From Thermomicrobiaceae bacterium (GTDB taxonomy: Bacteria; Chloroflexota; Chloroflexia; Thermomicrobiales; Thermomicrobiaceae), in NCBI GenBank assembly GCA_007124395.1, contig SLFF01000147.1, forward strand, positions 1-8,049: a stretch of 8,049 nt of DNA, given 5' to 3'. The position numbers and the translations under genes are program-made. The stretch's first letter is position 1. Each line of letters opens with the position of its first letter. Shown piece after piece: positions 1-6,528 of the stretch. Under the pieces are notes generated by a model. The model saw nothing but the letters and a program-made list of their open reading frames with translations, had not been told where the DNA came from and did no database searches.

Positions 1-134
1 TCAGCGAACAGCTTGTTTCCACCGCTTCTGTAGAAGGCAGCCTGATCTCCCTTGTGGCTATTGTGTGCCTCTGTCGCCACATTCCAGGACAGACGATTGC
101 CCTCGTGCAGATCTCTCCGGGGACCGGACATCAT
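1..134 (-). CDS. Class I SAM-dependent methyltransferase, N-terminal fragment (cut by window edge)
   Basis: Reading the minus strand from the ATG at 134 gives 44 open codons that reach the window edge. Residues 13-43 contain NRLSWN, then TEAHNSHKGDQAAF, then GGNKLF. From knowledge of the family, this is the usual opening of a group of class I SAM-dependent methyltransferases, with the SAM-binding Rossmann core following it; that core lies outside the window. The start is well supported: the aroC stop TAG (137-135) is immediately followed by ATG ATG, and AGGAG inside the aroC end sits 9 nt before the first ATG. The second ATG at 131 is a possible alternative. The zero-bp junction implies co-transcription and probably translational coupling with aroC. 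The methyl acceptor cannot be judged from this fragment. Confidence 0.82.
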   Translation of the reverse strand, partial: MMSGPRRDLHEGNRLSWNVATEAHNSHKGDQAAFYRSGGNKLFA

Positions 135-160
135 CTAGATCAGCTCCTGTCCTGGTTCCA
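135..160 (-). promoter_or_regulatory. SD inside the aroC end that sets the methyltransferase start
   Basis: On the minus strand the end of aroC reads CAGGAGCTGATCTAG and then ATG ATG. AGGAG is 9 nt from the first ATG and 12 nt from the second, so the first ATG (134) is favoured. Because the SD and the stop codon both lie in or next to aroC, a ribosome terminating on aroC is placed to restart at once. Coupling is inferred from the geometry. Confidence 0.65.
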
Positions 161-1229
161 GATGATCGAGACGCGCCGACCGGTTCATGAGATACAGATC
201 AACCAGCAAGAGGTTCATCATCGCTTCGGCCACTGGAACCACCCGCGGGCAGATCGACGGATCGTGTCGGCCTTCCACCAGGACGATCCGGTCCTGGCCG
301 TGAATATCAGCCGTGCGCTGATCCTGGGCGACCGACGACGTCGGCTTCACGGCCAACCGGGCAATGATCTGTTCTCCATTCGAGATCCCACCCAGCATGC
401 CGCCGGCATGGTTCGAGACCGTGCGCACTCGACCGTTCTCCATGTAGAACTCGTCGTTGTGCTGATGACCCCGCATCTTTACCGCCTGGAAGCCCTCGCC
501 AATCTCGACCCCCTTGATTGCCGGGATGCTGAGCATTGCCTGCCCGATCATCGCATCGAGCTTGTCTGCAGTTGGCTCTCCGAGACCCACCGGGACGTTT
601 TCCGCCCGAACCTCGACGATCCCGCCGACGCTATCGTGCGATTCCTTGGCATCGGTGATTGCCGTGACCATTCTTTCTGCCGCAACTGGATCAGGGCATC
701 GAACCAGATTCTGATCAATCTGCTCCCGATCAAACGTATCCATGGTGATGTTGGCAAGTTCAGACACAAAGGCGTAAACATCAACGCCGATATGCTTCAG
801 CACCTGACGAGCTATCGCCCCGGACGCAACCCGGCCCCACGTTTCGCGAGCACTGGATCGCCCACCACCCCGATGATCCCGGTGACCGTACTTCATCCAG
901 TAGGTGTAATCAGCATGACCCGGACGGAACAGATCACGAATTACATCGTACTTGGTCGAATCAGAATCCTTGTTGTAGGTAATCAACGAAATCGGTGCAC
1001 CGGTTGTTCGTCCCTCGAAAACTCCGGATAGAATCGTGACTTTGTCGCCTTCGTTTCTCGGCGACGTAACCTTGCTCTGCCCTACCCGGCGGCGGTCGAG
1101 ATCGTGCTGGATTATCTCTTCGGAGATCTCCAGTCCCGCGGGGCAGCCATCGACGACCGCGCCTAGCGCTGGACCGTGCGATTCTCCCCAGGTCGTAACC
1201 CGGAACATTCGACCATAGGTACTCGCCAT
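135..1229 (-). CDS. aroC: Chorismate synthase
   Basis: Catalyses the last shikimate-pathway step: 5-enolpyruvylshikimate-3-phosphate to chorismate by anti-1,4-elimination of phosphate, needing reduced FMN. It is cytoplasmic. The 364 residues match the usual family length of about 360-390. All three family signatures are visible: GESHG at residues 15-19 with His18 as the expected catalytic histidine; the Gly/Arg-rich RDHRGGGRSSARE stretch at 117-129 continuing into WGRVASGA; and GRHDPS...RVVPVAEAM at 320-340. The ATG at 1229 is preceded by AGGGG with a 7-nt spacer, a good SD. It lies 36 bp after the acetyltransferase gene and its stop abuts the methyltransferase start, so it is an internal gene of a minus-strand operon. 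No other aro gene is visible here. The reading is intact. Confidence 0.97.
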   Translation of the reverse strand: MASTYGRMFRVTTWGESHGPALGAVVDGCPAGLEISEEIIQHDLDRRRVGQSKVTSPRNEGDKVTILSGVFEGRTTGAPISLITYNKDSDSTKYDVIRDLFRPGHADYTYWMKYGHRDHRGGGRSSARETWGRVASGAIARQVLKHIGVDVYAFVSELANITMDTFDREQIDQNLVRCPDPVAAERMVTAITDAKESHDSVGGIVEVRAENVPVGLGEPTADKLDAMIGQAMLSIPAIKGVEIGEGFQAVKMRGHQHNDEFYMENGRVRTVSNHAGGMLGGISNGEQIIARLAVKPTSSVAQDQRTADIHGQDRIVLVEGRHDPSICPRVVPVAEAMMNLLLVDLYLMNRSARLDHLEPGQELI

Positions 1230-1265
1230 CAGTTGTCCCCTGTTCGTGTATCGAAATAAACCACT

Positions 1266-2180
1266 TCAGCCCAGATGGCTGCCATTATCCTGCAGCCAGA
1301 CCCCGTAAAGGTAGTAATCCTGTTGAGGTTTCCGCTCGAAGCCATAGCGTTCATAAATGAACCGGCTGCGTTCGTTTCGGGCCTGCGTCGAAAGACCGAT
1401 TCGACCCGCACCGCTCTGCGCCAGGGCGTAGATCGACCAGTCCAGCGACTCCAGACCGATACCCTGTCCCTGGAGCTCAGGGCGAACGGCAATCCGATCG
1501 AGATGTCCCCATGCCCGAAATCGGGTGATGCCGACATAGCTGACCAGTCGCCCTTGCGGATCGAAGCCACCGTAGATCTTCACACCCCTGGCTCGCCCGT
1601 AGTTAAGGAATTCGCCCTCACTGTTCCACCACAACCAGGGAAACGCCTGATGATCCAGTTCAACGAGCGCTTCCAGATGGTCATCGCGCGCCACGACCAT
1701 CTCACGAAACGTCAATCGGAAGTTTTCCGGGTCGATGCTTGGAATCGTGGGCAATTCATAAATCAGAATATGCTCGAGAAGATCGTAGCCCGCGCGCTCA
1801 TACAGTCGCGGGTTTCGCGATTCCTGATGCTCACTGAGAAGCGCCAGTTCCAGGCCCGACTCTCTGGAAGACTCCGCAAAGGCGCGTAGAAGTGATGCGG
1901 CTCCCGTCTGGCCGGACAACTCCATCACGGTCGCAACATCCCGGCGATGCCGCCACGGACCTGCGATGAGATACTCGCCGGTCTCCGGAATCCATTGAGA
2001 GATTTCTGGGAATTGCGCAACGAGATTGCGGATATCCGGCTTGTCGAATCGGGAGGTCCAGCCCAGTCGCAGGCGATGAGCGTCATCTGCCGTCAGCGGT
2101 ACAACGGGATGCGTCTGCGTTTCATTTTCGACTTCGAAATCGGCCATTTGCCTTTGCCAAACCCGCGGAAAGCGCCGCAT
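1266..2180 (-). CDS. Tandem GNAT-family N-acetyltransferase
   Basis: About 304 residues with two GNAT-like halves. The C-terminal half (about residues 155-300) is complete: RIAVRPELQGQGIGLESL gives the acetyl-CoA pyrophosphate-binding motif A (QGQGIG), and ARNERSRFIYERYGF gives motif B. The N-terminal half (about 25-145) ends in LYERAGYDLLEHILIYEL, the usual closing strand-helix of a GNAT fold, but its motif A is poorly preserved (SGQTGAASLL), so it may be structural or degenerate. The substrate cannot be predicted. I chose the ATG at 2180 because it overlaps the stop of the upstream solute-binding gene as TGATG. An in-frame ATG at 2195 would add 5 residues but has no clear SD, and the ATG at 2147 is a further option. 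The gene sits 36 bp before aroC in the same operon. Confidence 0.88.
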   Translation of the reverse strand: MRRFPRVWQRQMADFEVENETQTHPVVPLTADDAHRLRLGWTSRFDKPDIRNLVAQFPEISQWIPETGEYLIAGPWRHRRDVATVMELSGQTGAASLLRAFAESSRESGLELALLSEHQESRNPRLYERAGYDLLEHILIYELPTIPSIDPENFRLTFREMVVARDDHLEALVELDHQAFPWLWWNSEGEFLNYGRARGVKIYGGFDPQGRLVSYVGITRFRAWGHLDRIAVRPELQGQGIGLESLDWSIYALAQSGAGRIGLSTQARNERSRFIYERYGFERKPQQDYYLYGVWLQDNGSHLG

Positions 2181-3943
2181 CACTCGTCTATCCATACCGT
2201 TTCGAGACCAAGAATACCCATCGGCGTGGTCGTCAGTCCATTGACATGATCGGCCACCAGGGCGTAATCGATCGAATGATACAGCGGCATCACGACAGCG
2301 TTCTCCAGAACACGCTCATGGACCTGATCCAGAAGGTCATTTCGCGTCGTCTCGTCCTGTTCGATGGCTGCCTCATCAAGGAGCTGATCGACGTCCGGAT
2401 CTGACAGATTCACATAGTTGTCCGGGCTTTCTGAATGAAAGAGCGCGCGGATGAACGACACCGGATCTGGGCCATCAGCGACCCAGCTGAGGACAAACAT
2501 CCCGAGCTGGCGGTTGTCCATATCCGCGATATAGTCCGACCACCGCAACTGGACCACTTCGGTCGTGATCCCTAGCTCTTCCTCAATGAAATACTTGAGG
2601 GCGACCGAGACGCTTCCTCCCGAGGAGTAGATCGTAATCGCGTCGACCGACGCGCCGTCCACAAAATCCCGGGCGGCATCTGGATCATGCTGGAAAGGGA
2701 ATACGCTCTGTCCGGAGTCCCACATACCGGGCGGGAGGACACTCTCGGCCGTCTCCACCCGGCCATCGAACATGATCGATGTCACTTGATCCCGCGGGAA
2801 TGACTGCATGATCGCCTGACGGAGTTCCGGCTGGTCGAATGGCGGAATCGTTGTGTTGAACATGACGAAACTGGTGCTGTTCATGGAATTTTCGCGGAGT
2901 TCGCCCGGAATTGGAGAGCCATCGTACTGAATCCGGTCCAGCACCGAAAGCGGAACTCCAACATAGTCGATCTGTCCGGTTTCATAGAGCTGCATCTGCC
3001 CGACTGATTCAGCACCGACTCGCATTTCGACCGTGGTCAGTAGCGGTGGGCTGACGTATCCATCGTGTGCCGTAAGGGTGATGAGGCTTTCCGAGTCCCA
3101 ATCGGCGAGTTGAAACGGCCCACTTCCATTGGGATCCTGCCACCAATCCCCCTCGATCTCGGCCCGGTCGACGTCAACGATCAGTGTCGACGGATTCGCC
3201 ATCCGTTCGAGGAAATCAACGACGCCGCGCTCCAGCGAGATCTCCAGCGTTCGCTCATCGATCACGACGATTCCCGGAATGTCATCACGCTCGCCAGCCA
3301 TTCGTTCCCGGGCACCCTCGATATCATCCAGATAATTCCGTGCCGGAAGCGAATCCCCATCTCCACCGGTGAGCGCAGGGTTCGCGGCTCGCTCCAGCGA
3401 CGCTTTCACAAGGTCTGCGGTGATCGTCGTACCATCGTGGAATGAGATGCCATCGTGAAGATGGAAACGGTATAGCCGACCATCCGGAGAAATCTCTATC
3501 TGATAGGCGAGATCGGGCACCGGCTCGAGCGCGTCATCGAGGCGCACCAGACCGCGGAATACCTGACGGGCAAGAAATGCGGCGCTGGTATCTCGAACCA
3601 AAGCGGGGTCAATCGTAGTCGGTGCTTCGGACGATCCCGCGATTCGGAAAACCTGCTGATCGGTGCGCTCTTCGGGAGGATCGCTACGCTCACGCCCGGT
3701 AACGACCGTCCAGCCGTCATCATCCTCGGAGAGCTCAGCTTCTGGTGATGGCGTCTCCTCAACGGGCTGCTCCGGGATTGAGGCATCTGCCACCGGCGTC
3801 GACTCAGGTGCCGGCGTGACTTCGTCATCGGCAAACGGATTACAGGAACTGAGTATCACCACCGAAGCCAGCATCAACAGCAATGCGATGGGCATCCGGC
3901 GAAGTCGTGACGTACTCGTTCCCCGCGGAGTGTGCAATTTCAT
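2180..3943 (-). CDS. Lipoprotein ABC-transporter solute-binding protein (SBP_bac_5, peptide/oligopeptide type)
   Basis: A 587-residue extracytoplasmic binding protein. Residues 12-34 are a lipoprotein signal: basic SRLRR, a hydrophobic core, and a lipobox ending LSSC with Cys34 as the predicted lipidation site. An acidic, Pro-rich linker follows (about 38-95). From about 105 the sequence follows the family-5 solute-binding fold: TIDPALV...ARQVFRGLVRLD, then ISPDGRLYRFHLHDGISFHDGTTITADLVKASLERA, a late domain with SVLPPGMWDSG, and a typical C-terminus (VMPLYHSIDYALV). The ligand is probably a peptide, but family members also bind nickel, haem or sugars. No permease or ATPase genes adjoin it, so it is an orphan in this window. 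There is no SD before the ATG at 3943, but a TACAAT box lies 6 nt upstream, so translation may be leaderless. Met17 is an alternative start. Confidence 0.93.
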   Translation of the reverse strand: MKLHTPRGTSTSRLRRMPIALLLMLASVVILSSCNPFADDEVTPAPESTPVADASIPEQPVEETPSPEAELSEDDDGWTVVTGRERSDPPEERTDQQVFRIAGSSEAPTTIDPALVRDTSAAFLARQVFRGLVRLDDALEPVPDLAYQIEISPDGRLYRFHLHDGISFHDGTTITADLVKASLERAANPALTGGDGDSLPARNYLDDIEGARERMAGERDDIPGIVVIDERTLEISLERGVVDFLERMANPSTLIVDVDRAEIEGDWWQDPNGSGPFQLADWDSESLITLTAHDGYVSPPLLTTVEMRVGAESVGQMQLYETGQIDYVGVPLSVLDRIQYDGSPIPGELRENSMNSTSFVMFNTTIPPFDQPELRQAIMQSFPRDQVTSIMFDGRVETAESVLPPGMWDSGQSVFPFQHDPDAARDFVDGASVDAITIYSSGGSVSVALKYFIEEELGITTEVVQLRWSDYIADMDNRQLGMFVLSWVADGPDPVSFIRALFHSESPDNYVNLSDPDVDQLLDEAAIEQDETTRNDLLDQVHERVLENAVVMPLYHSIDYALVADHVNGLTTTPMGILGLETVWIDE

Positions 3944-3949
3944 GATTGT

Positions 3950-3955
3950 ATTGTA
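3950..3955 (-). promoter_or_regulatory. Candidate -10 box for the solute-binding operon, leaderless start
   Basis: The minus strand reads TACAAT at 3955-3950, followed by 6 nt and then the ATG at 3943. A transcript starting the normal distance downstream of this box would begin at or next to the start codon, which fits the absence of any SD there. No convincing -35 hexamer is seen 16-18 nt upstream, so the call rests on the -10 and its position only. Confidence 0.4.
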
Positions 3956-4034
3956 GCAACACAGCCCGGCACCAGACGCGATTCAATACCAATCGAAGCA
4001 AGGATCGGTTCTCGAATGCAATTGCCGGACGCGC

Positions 4035-4040
4035 TATACT
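4035..4040 (+). promoter_or_regulatory. Candidate -10 box for the small ORF and surface-protein transcript
   Basis: TATACT matches the -10 consensus at five of six positions. Seven bases separate it from the ATG at 4048, the spacing expected for a leaderless mRNA. The matching -35 region (TCGAAT at 4012-4017) is weak. It faces away from the candidate -10 of the solute-binding operon, so 3944-4047 would be a compact divergent promoter region. Confidence 0.4.
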
Positions 4041-4047
4041 CGATGAC

Positions 4048-4125
4048 ATGAGAGAACGTACACCTTCGCTATCCAACCTGCCAATGACTCGATCCCGCGC
4101 TCCGATCTGGGCGTCCGCGCGATGA
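4048..4125 (+). CDS. Candidate 25-codon upstream ORF overlapping the surface-protein gene
   Basis: ATG at 4048, stop TGA at 4123-4125. The stop overlaps the ATG of the next gene (4122) as ATGA, the classic geometry for translational coupling. The predicted peptide starts MRERTPSLSNLP, is Arg/Ser/Pro-rich, and has no recognisable domain. It begins 7 nt after a TATACT box and has no SD, so it would be read from a leaderless mRNA. The downstream gene also lacks an SD, so coupling through this ORF would explain how it is translated. An internal in-frame ATG at 4084 exists. Its expression is inferred from position only; it could be chance. Confidence 0.35.
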   Translation: MRERTPSLSNLPMTRSRAPIWASAR

Positions 4126-5435
4126 CCGGGGGAAATACCCGCATACGCCGGGACTCAGCCCGCATCGAGCGTCCAGTGTCTGCGCGTCCAGTTCCTGTAA
4201 GTGGGTCGAGAACGTTTGCGCCAGCCAGCTGGGCACTGGTAATCATCGTGCTCTTGCTGATCGGTGTCCTGACCTATTACCTGACCTTGACCACCCGTCC
4301 CGAAATCTCCAGCATCAGCCCGGCCCCGAACTCATCACAGGCGCCTGGCCTGGTCTCTGTCGAGGTCATGGTCAACTCACAGCGTGGAATCGACTCGGCA
4401 ACACTGACCGTTGACGAAGAGAACGTATCCCCCAGCATTGAGCAGATAGAAGATTCAACGTGGCGAGTTGCCTACGAAGAGGTGTTCGAGCGAGGCGATC
4501 GCCAACTGTCACTTCAGGTCATCGACGAGTCCGGACGAGCTGCTGAACATACCTGGAGCTTTGCGTCAGGCGGTGATCTCATCCAGCCACGGCTCTCGCT
4601 GTCAGCACCACCCTCAGATGTCCGGGTCGAACCGGGGCCGAATGGTGTGGTGGTTCGAGCCACAACCTTTGCAGACATCGACGAAGCAACGATCACCTTC
4701 GATGGCGAGCCGGCGACCAGTCAGATTACGCAGATCGAGGCAGCAACCGAGTACGCCGATGAAGGTGTCCCGGTCTATGAATGGGAGATCCGTGCCGAGA
4801 CCCGACTCGAAAGCGGTGATACCGAGGTCGGCATCGAAGTGATCGACGAGTTCGGGGCCGTAGCGGAGCGCACATGGACCATGGCCGTGGCAGTCGGTTC
4901 CAACACCGCAAGCGCGCGGTACTTCTCGCAGACGCACCACTACATAGCTGAGCCCTTCCTGTCGTTCTGGGACGAAAACGACGGAGAAACCACGATCGGC
5001 CCACCAGTTGGGCCAGCGTTTGCCGAAGAGAACGGTGCCCAGCAACAGTACTTTCGCTATGCACGCCTTGAGCTGAATGATGAGGGTGACGTTCAACGTG
5101 GATTGATCGGTCGGGAGATCTTTGGAGATCCGGAGAATCCGCCGGATCGTTCACCCGGTAGCGGTGCCAGGGAGTTCGATGCCACTGGGCACTACATCAT
5201 CGGGACCATCCAGGATTTCTGGGACGACAACGGTGGGCTGAACACGTTCGGATATCCGATCAGTCAGGAGTTCGAGACTGATACCGGCTACGCACAATAC
5301 TTTGAGCGTGCGCTGATCGAGGTGATCGTCCTGGGAAGCTACGAACTGGTGGAAATTGCGCCACTCGGCCAGCAGATGTATGAGTCATTGCGACATGAAG
5401 GAGATCCAGCAAGTCAATCCGCCGATGACTCATGA
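4122..5435 (+). CDS. Membrane-anchored surface protein with two Ig-like domains and two LGFP-like repeats
   Basis: 437 residues. An Arg-rich cytoplasmic N-terminus (1-36) precedes a single hydrophobic segment (about 37-56, WALVIIVLLLIGVLTYYL), which predicts a type II membrane protein with an outside C-terminus. Two Ig-like beta domains follow (about 60-148 and 157-254). They are duplicates of each other: LQVIDESGRAAEHTWSF near the end of the first parallels IEVIDEFGAVAERTWTM in the second. The C-terminal half has two LGFP-like units: 266-335 (HHYIAEPFLSFWDENDGET...QQQYFRYARLEL...GLIGREIF) and 355-422 (GHYIIGTIQDFWDDNGG...FGYPISQEF...AQYFERALIEV). Such repeats are frequent in Chloroflexota exported proteins and are thought to bind cell-wall or surface components. 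No catalytic motif is seen. The ATG at 4122 has no SD and overlaps the upstream small ORF. The last 22 bp overlap the end of the convergent P-loop gene. Confidence 0.87.
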   Translation: MTGGNTRIRRDSARIERPVSARPVPVSGSRTFAPASWALVIIVLLLIGVLTYYLTLTTRPEISSISPAPNSSQAPGLVSVEVMVNSQRGIDSATLTVDEENVSPSIEQIEDSTWRVAYEEVFERGDRQLSLQVIDESGRAAEHTWSFASGGDLIQPRLSLSAPPSDVRVEPGPNGVVVRATTFADIDEATITFDGEPATSQITQIEAATEYADEGVPVYEWEIRAETRLESGDTEVGIEVIDEFGAVAERTWTMAVAVGSNTASARYFSQTHHYIAEPFLSFWDENDGETTIGPPVGPAFAEENGAQQQYFRYARLELNDEGDVQRGLIGREIFGDPENPPDRSPGSGAREFDATGHYIIGTIQDFWDDNGGLNTFGYPISQEFETDTGYAQYFERALIEVIVLGSYELVEIAPLGQQMYESLRHEGDPASQSADDS

Positions 5436-5782
5436 TCTCCGTCGCACGGGAACATTGCCAGAATCGCTTCGACCGATTCCTCAACCGTCTGCTCTGCAGT
5501 GTTCACGTGAACATCAGCAGCCTCGTATGCGTTCTTCAGACGCTGTTGTTGCTTCTTGTAGAGCCAGCCCGGCCAGTGCTCGCCGCGTCGTTCCCGCACT
5601 ACATCGAGCGTTACATGAAGATAGACAACCGCCTCGGGTGAACGAACCGCCCAGAGCGTGCGAACCTCAGAATGCTCCTGCCCGACAATGTACGCATCGT
5701 GTCCGGCTCGCTTCAATTCAGCGGCGATCGTGGTTTTTCCGGAGCCACATCCTCCGACAAGCGCAATCTTCACGTACGCCAT
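5414..5782 (-). CDS. Small P-loop NTPase / putative nucleotide kinase
   Basis: About 122 residues. A Walker A motif, GGCGSGKTT, lies at residues 10-18 directly after the first beta strand (VKIALVG). The middle has a strand-like VVYLHVTLDVV and a basic, Arg/Lys-rich helix (RERRGEHW...YKKQQQRLKNAYEAA), reminiscent of the lid region of small nucleotide or shikimate-type kinases, and the last part looks like VNTAEQTVEESVEAIL. The substrate is unknown. Start choice: the ATG at 5782 has GGGAG touching it, too close to act as its SD, whereas the same GGGAG is 9 nt from an in-frame GTG at 5773, which would remove three residues (product starting at VKIALVGG). A longer frame up to 5854 overlaps the phosphatase gene and is unlikely. 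The gene is 16 bp downstream of the phosphatase. Its end overlaps the convergent surface-protein gene by 22 bp. Confidence 0.78.
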   Translation of the reverse strand: MAYVKIALVGGCGSGKTTIAAELKRAGHDAYIVGQEHSEVRTLWAVRSPEAVVYLHVTLDVVRERRGEHWPGWLYKKQQQRLKNAYEAADVHVNTAEQTVEESVEAILAMFPCDGDHESSAD

Positions 5783-5798
5783 CTCCCGGCTCGTGTGA

Positions 5799-6515
5799 TC
5801 ATCCGCGCAACGGAATCGAGTAGGCGATCCGGCGGATCGGCTGCGAATCGACACCGGGACCGAGCCTCAGCACCAGAACAGTCATATCGTCAGCAGGTCG
5901 TCCACCATCCACCTCGACCGCCTGTTCCAGAATATGGTCAGCGATATCCTGTGGAGTGCCCCCACGAGCGAAGCTCTTCTCAACCGCAGCGGGGAGCGAG
6001 AAGGTTCCCGGAGCCTTCCGGCTTCCCGCACCAGACACGCCGTCGGTGACAATCACTGCCGAGAGGCCATCACTGCAGGGAAACTCCAGAACGCGTGGTC
6101 GCGTGTGGTGGTACAGGCCGATGCGCCCGCCGGAGTCATCGACTTCCCTGGCCCGGCCATCCTGCACGAGGACCATTGGAACTTCGCTGTTTCTGGTAAA
6201 CAGCACTGTCTGCGTCGAGAGATCGACCGAAACGATGTCCAGCGCCGCTGACACTTTCCCGGAACGATGAGCAAACAGGAAATCGTGAGTGGCGCGGGCT
6301 GCCGCGCCATCCCGCACGCCCTCATTAAGAAGTCCGACCGCACGACCCGCCACGAGCAGGCTCAGCGACTTGGCACCAGTTCCACTCCCTTGCCCGTCGG
6401 CGATCACGGTAGAAAAGCCCCCACGGGGCCGCTCGATGATCTCCACCGTGTCTCCACTCTCTCGAGAGGCGTACTTGTGGGTTTTCGCGACGGCAAGTTC
6501 AATCGTCACCGGCAC
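5799..6515 (-). CDS. SpoIIE/PP2C-type serine/threonine protein phosphatase, stand-alone domain
   Basis: 238 residues comprising only a SpoIIE-like PPM phosphatase domain. Metal-binding landmarks are present: IADGQGSG with Asp40-Gly41, VIVTDGVSGAG with Asp158, and ADDMTVLVLRL with Asp209/Asp210. The family removes phosphate from Ser/Thr, most often on STAS-domain anti-sigma-factor antagonists in partner-switching pathways. No sensor domain (PAS, GAF, HAMP, receiver) is attached, and no STAS or RsbW-type kinase gene is in the window, so the partner is unknown. The start is a GTG at 6515 with AGGAG 8 nt upstream. That SD lies in the last codons of rfbB, whose stop is 5 bp before the GTG, so it is probably co-transcribed and coupled with rfbB and with the P-loop gene downstream. 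Confidence 0.88.
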   Translation of the reverse strand: MPVTIELAVAKTHKYASRESGDTVEIIERPRGGFSTVIADGQGSGTGAKSLSLLVAGRAVGLLNEGVRDGAAARATHDFLFAHRSGKVSAALDIVSVDLSTQTVLFTRNSEVPMVLVQDGRAREVDDSGGRIGLYHHTRPRVLEFPCSDGLSAVIVTDGVSGAGSRKAPGTFSLPAAVEKSFARGGTPQDIADHILEQAVEVDGGRPADDMTVLVLRLGPGVDSQPIRRIAYSIPLRG

Positions 6516-6528
6516 CGGGGCTACTCCT
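6516..6528 (-). promoter_or_regulatory. SD that sets the GTG start of the phosphatase
   Basis: The minus strand reads AGGAG, then TAG (the rfbB stop), then CCCCG, then GTG at 6515. The 8-nt spacing is good and supports a GTG start rather than a later ATG. It links phosphatase translation to the end of rfbB. Confidence 0.6.

Noticed and set aside
54..1031. Long plus-strand open frame opposite aroC (325 codons)
   Set aside because: It is antisense to an intact chorismate synthase with all signatures and shows no recognisable domain. It is a shadow of the GC-rich codon pattern.
1275..1889. Plus-strand open frame opposite the acetyltransferase
   Set aside because: No domain or SD, and it is fully covered by a convincing GNAT gene on the other strand.
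5414..5440. Possible bidirectional terminator at the convergent junction
   Set aside because: The two genes overlap by 22 bp, and no GC-rich stem with a T-run is present there.
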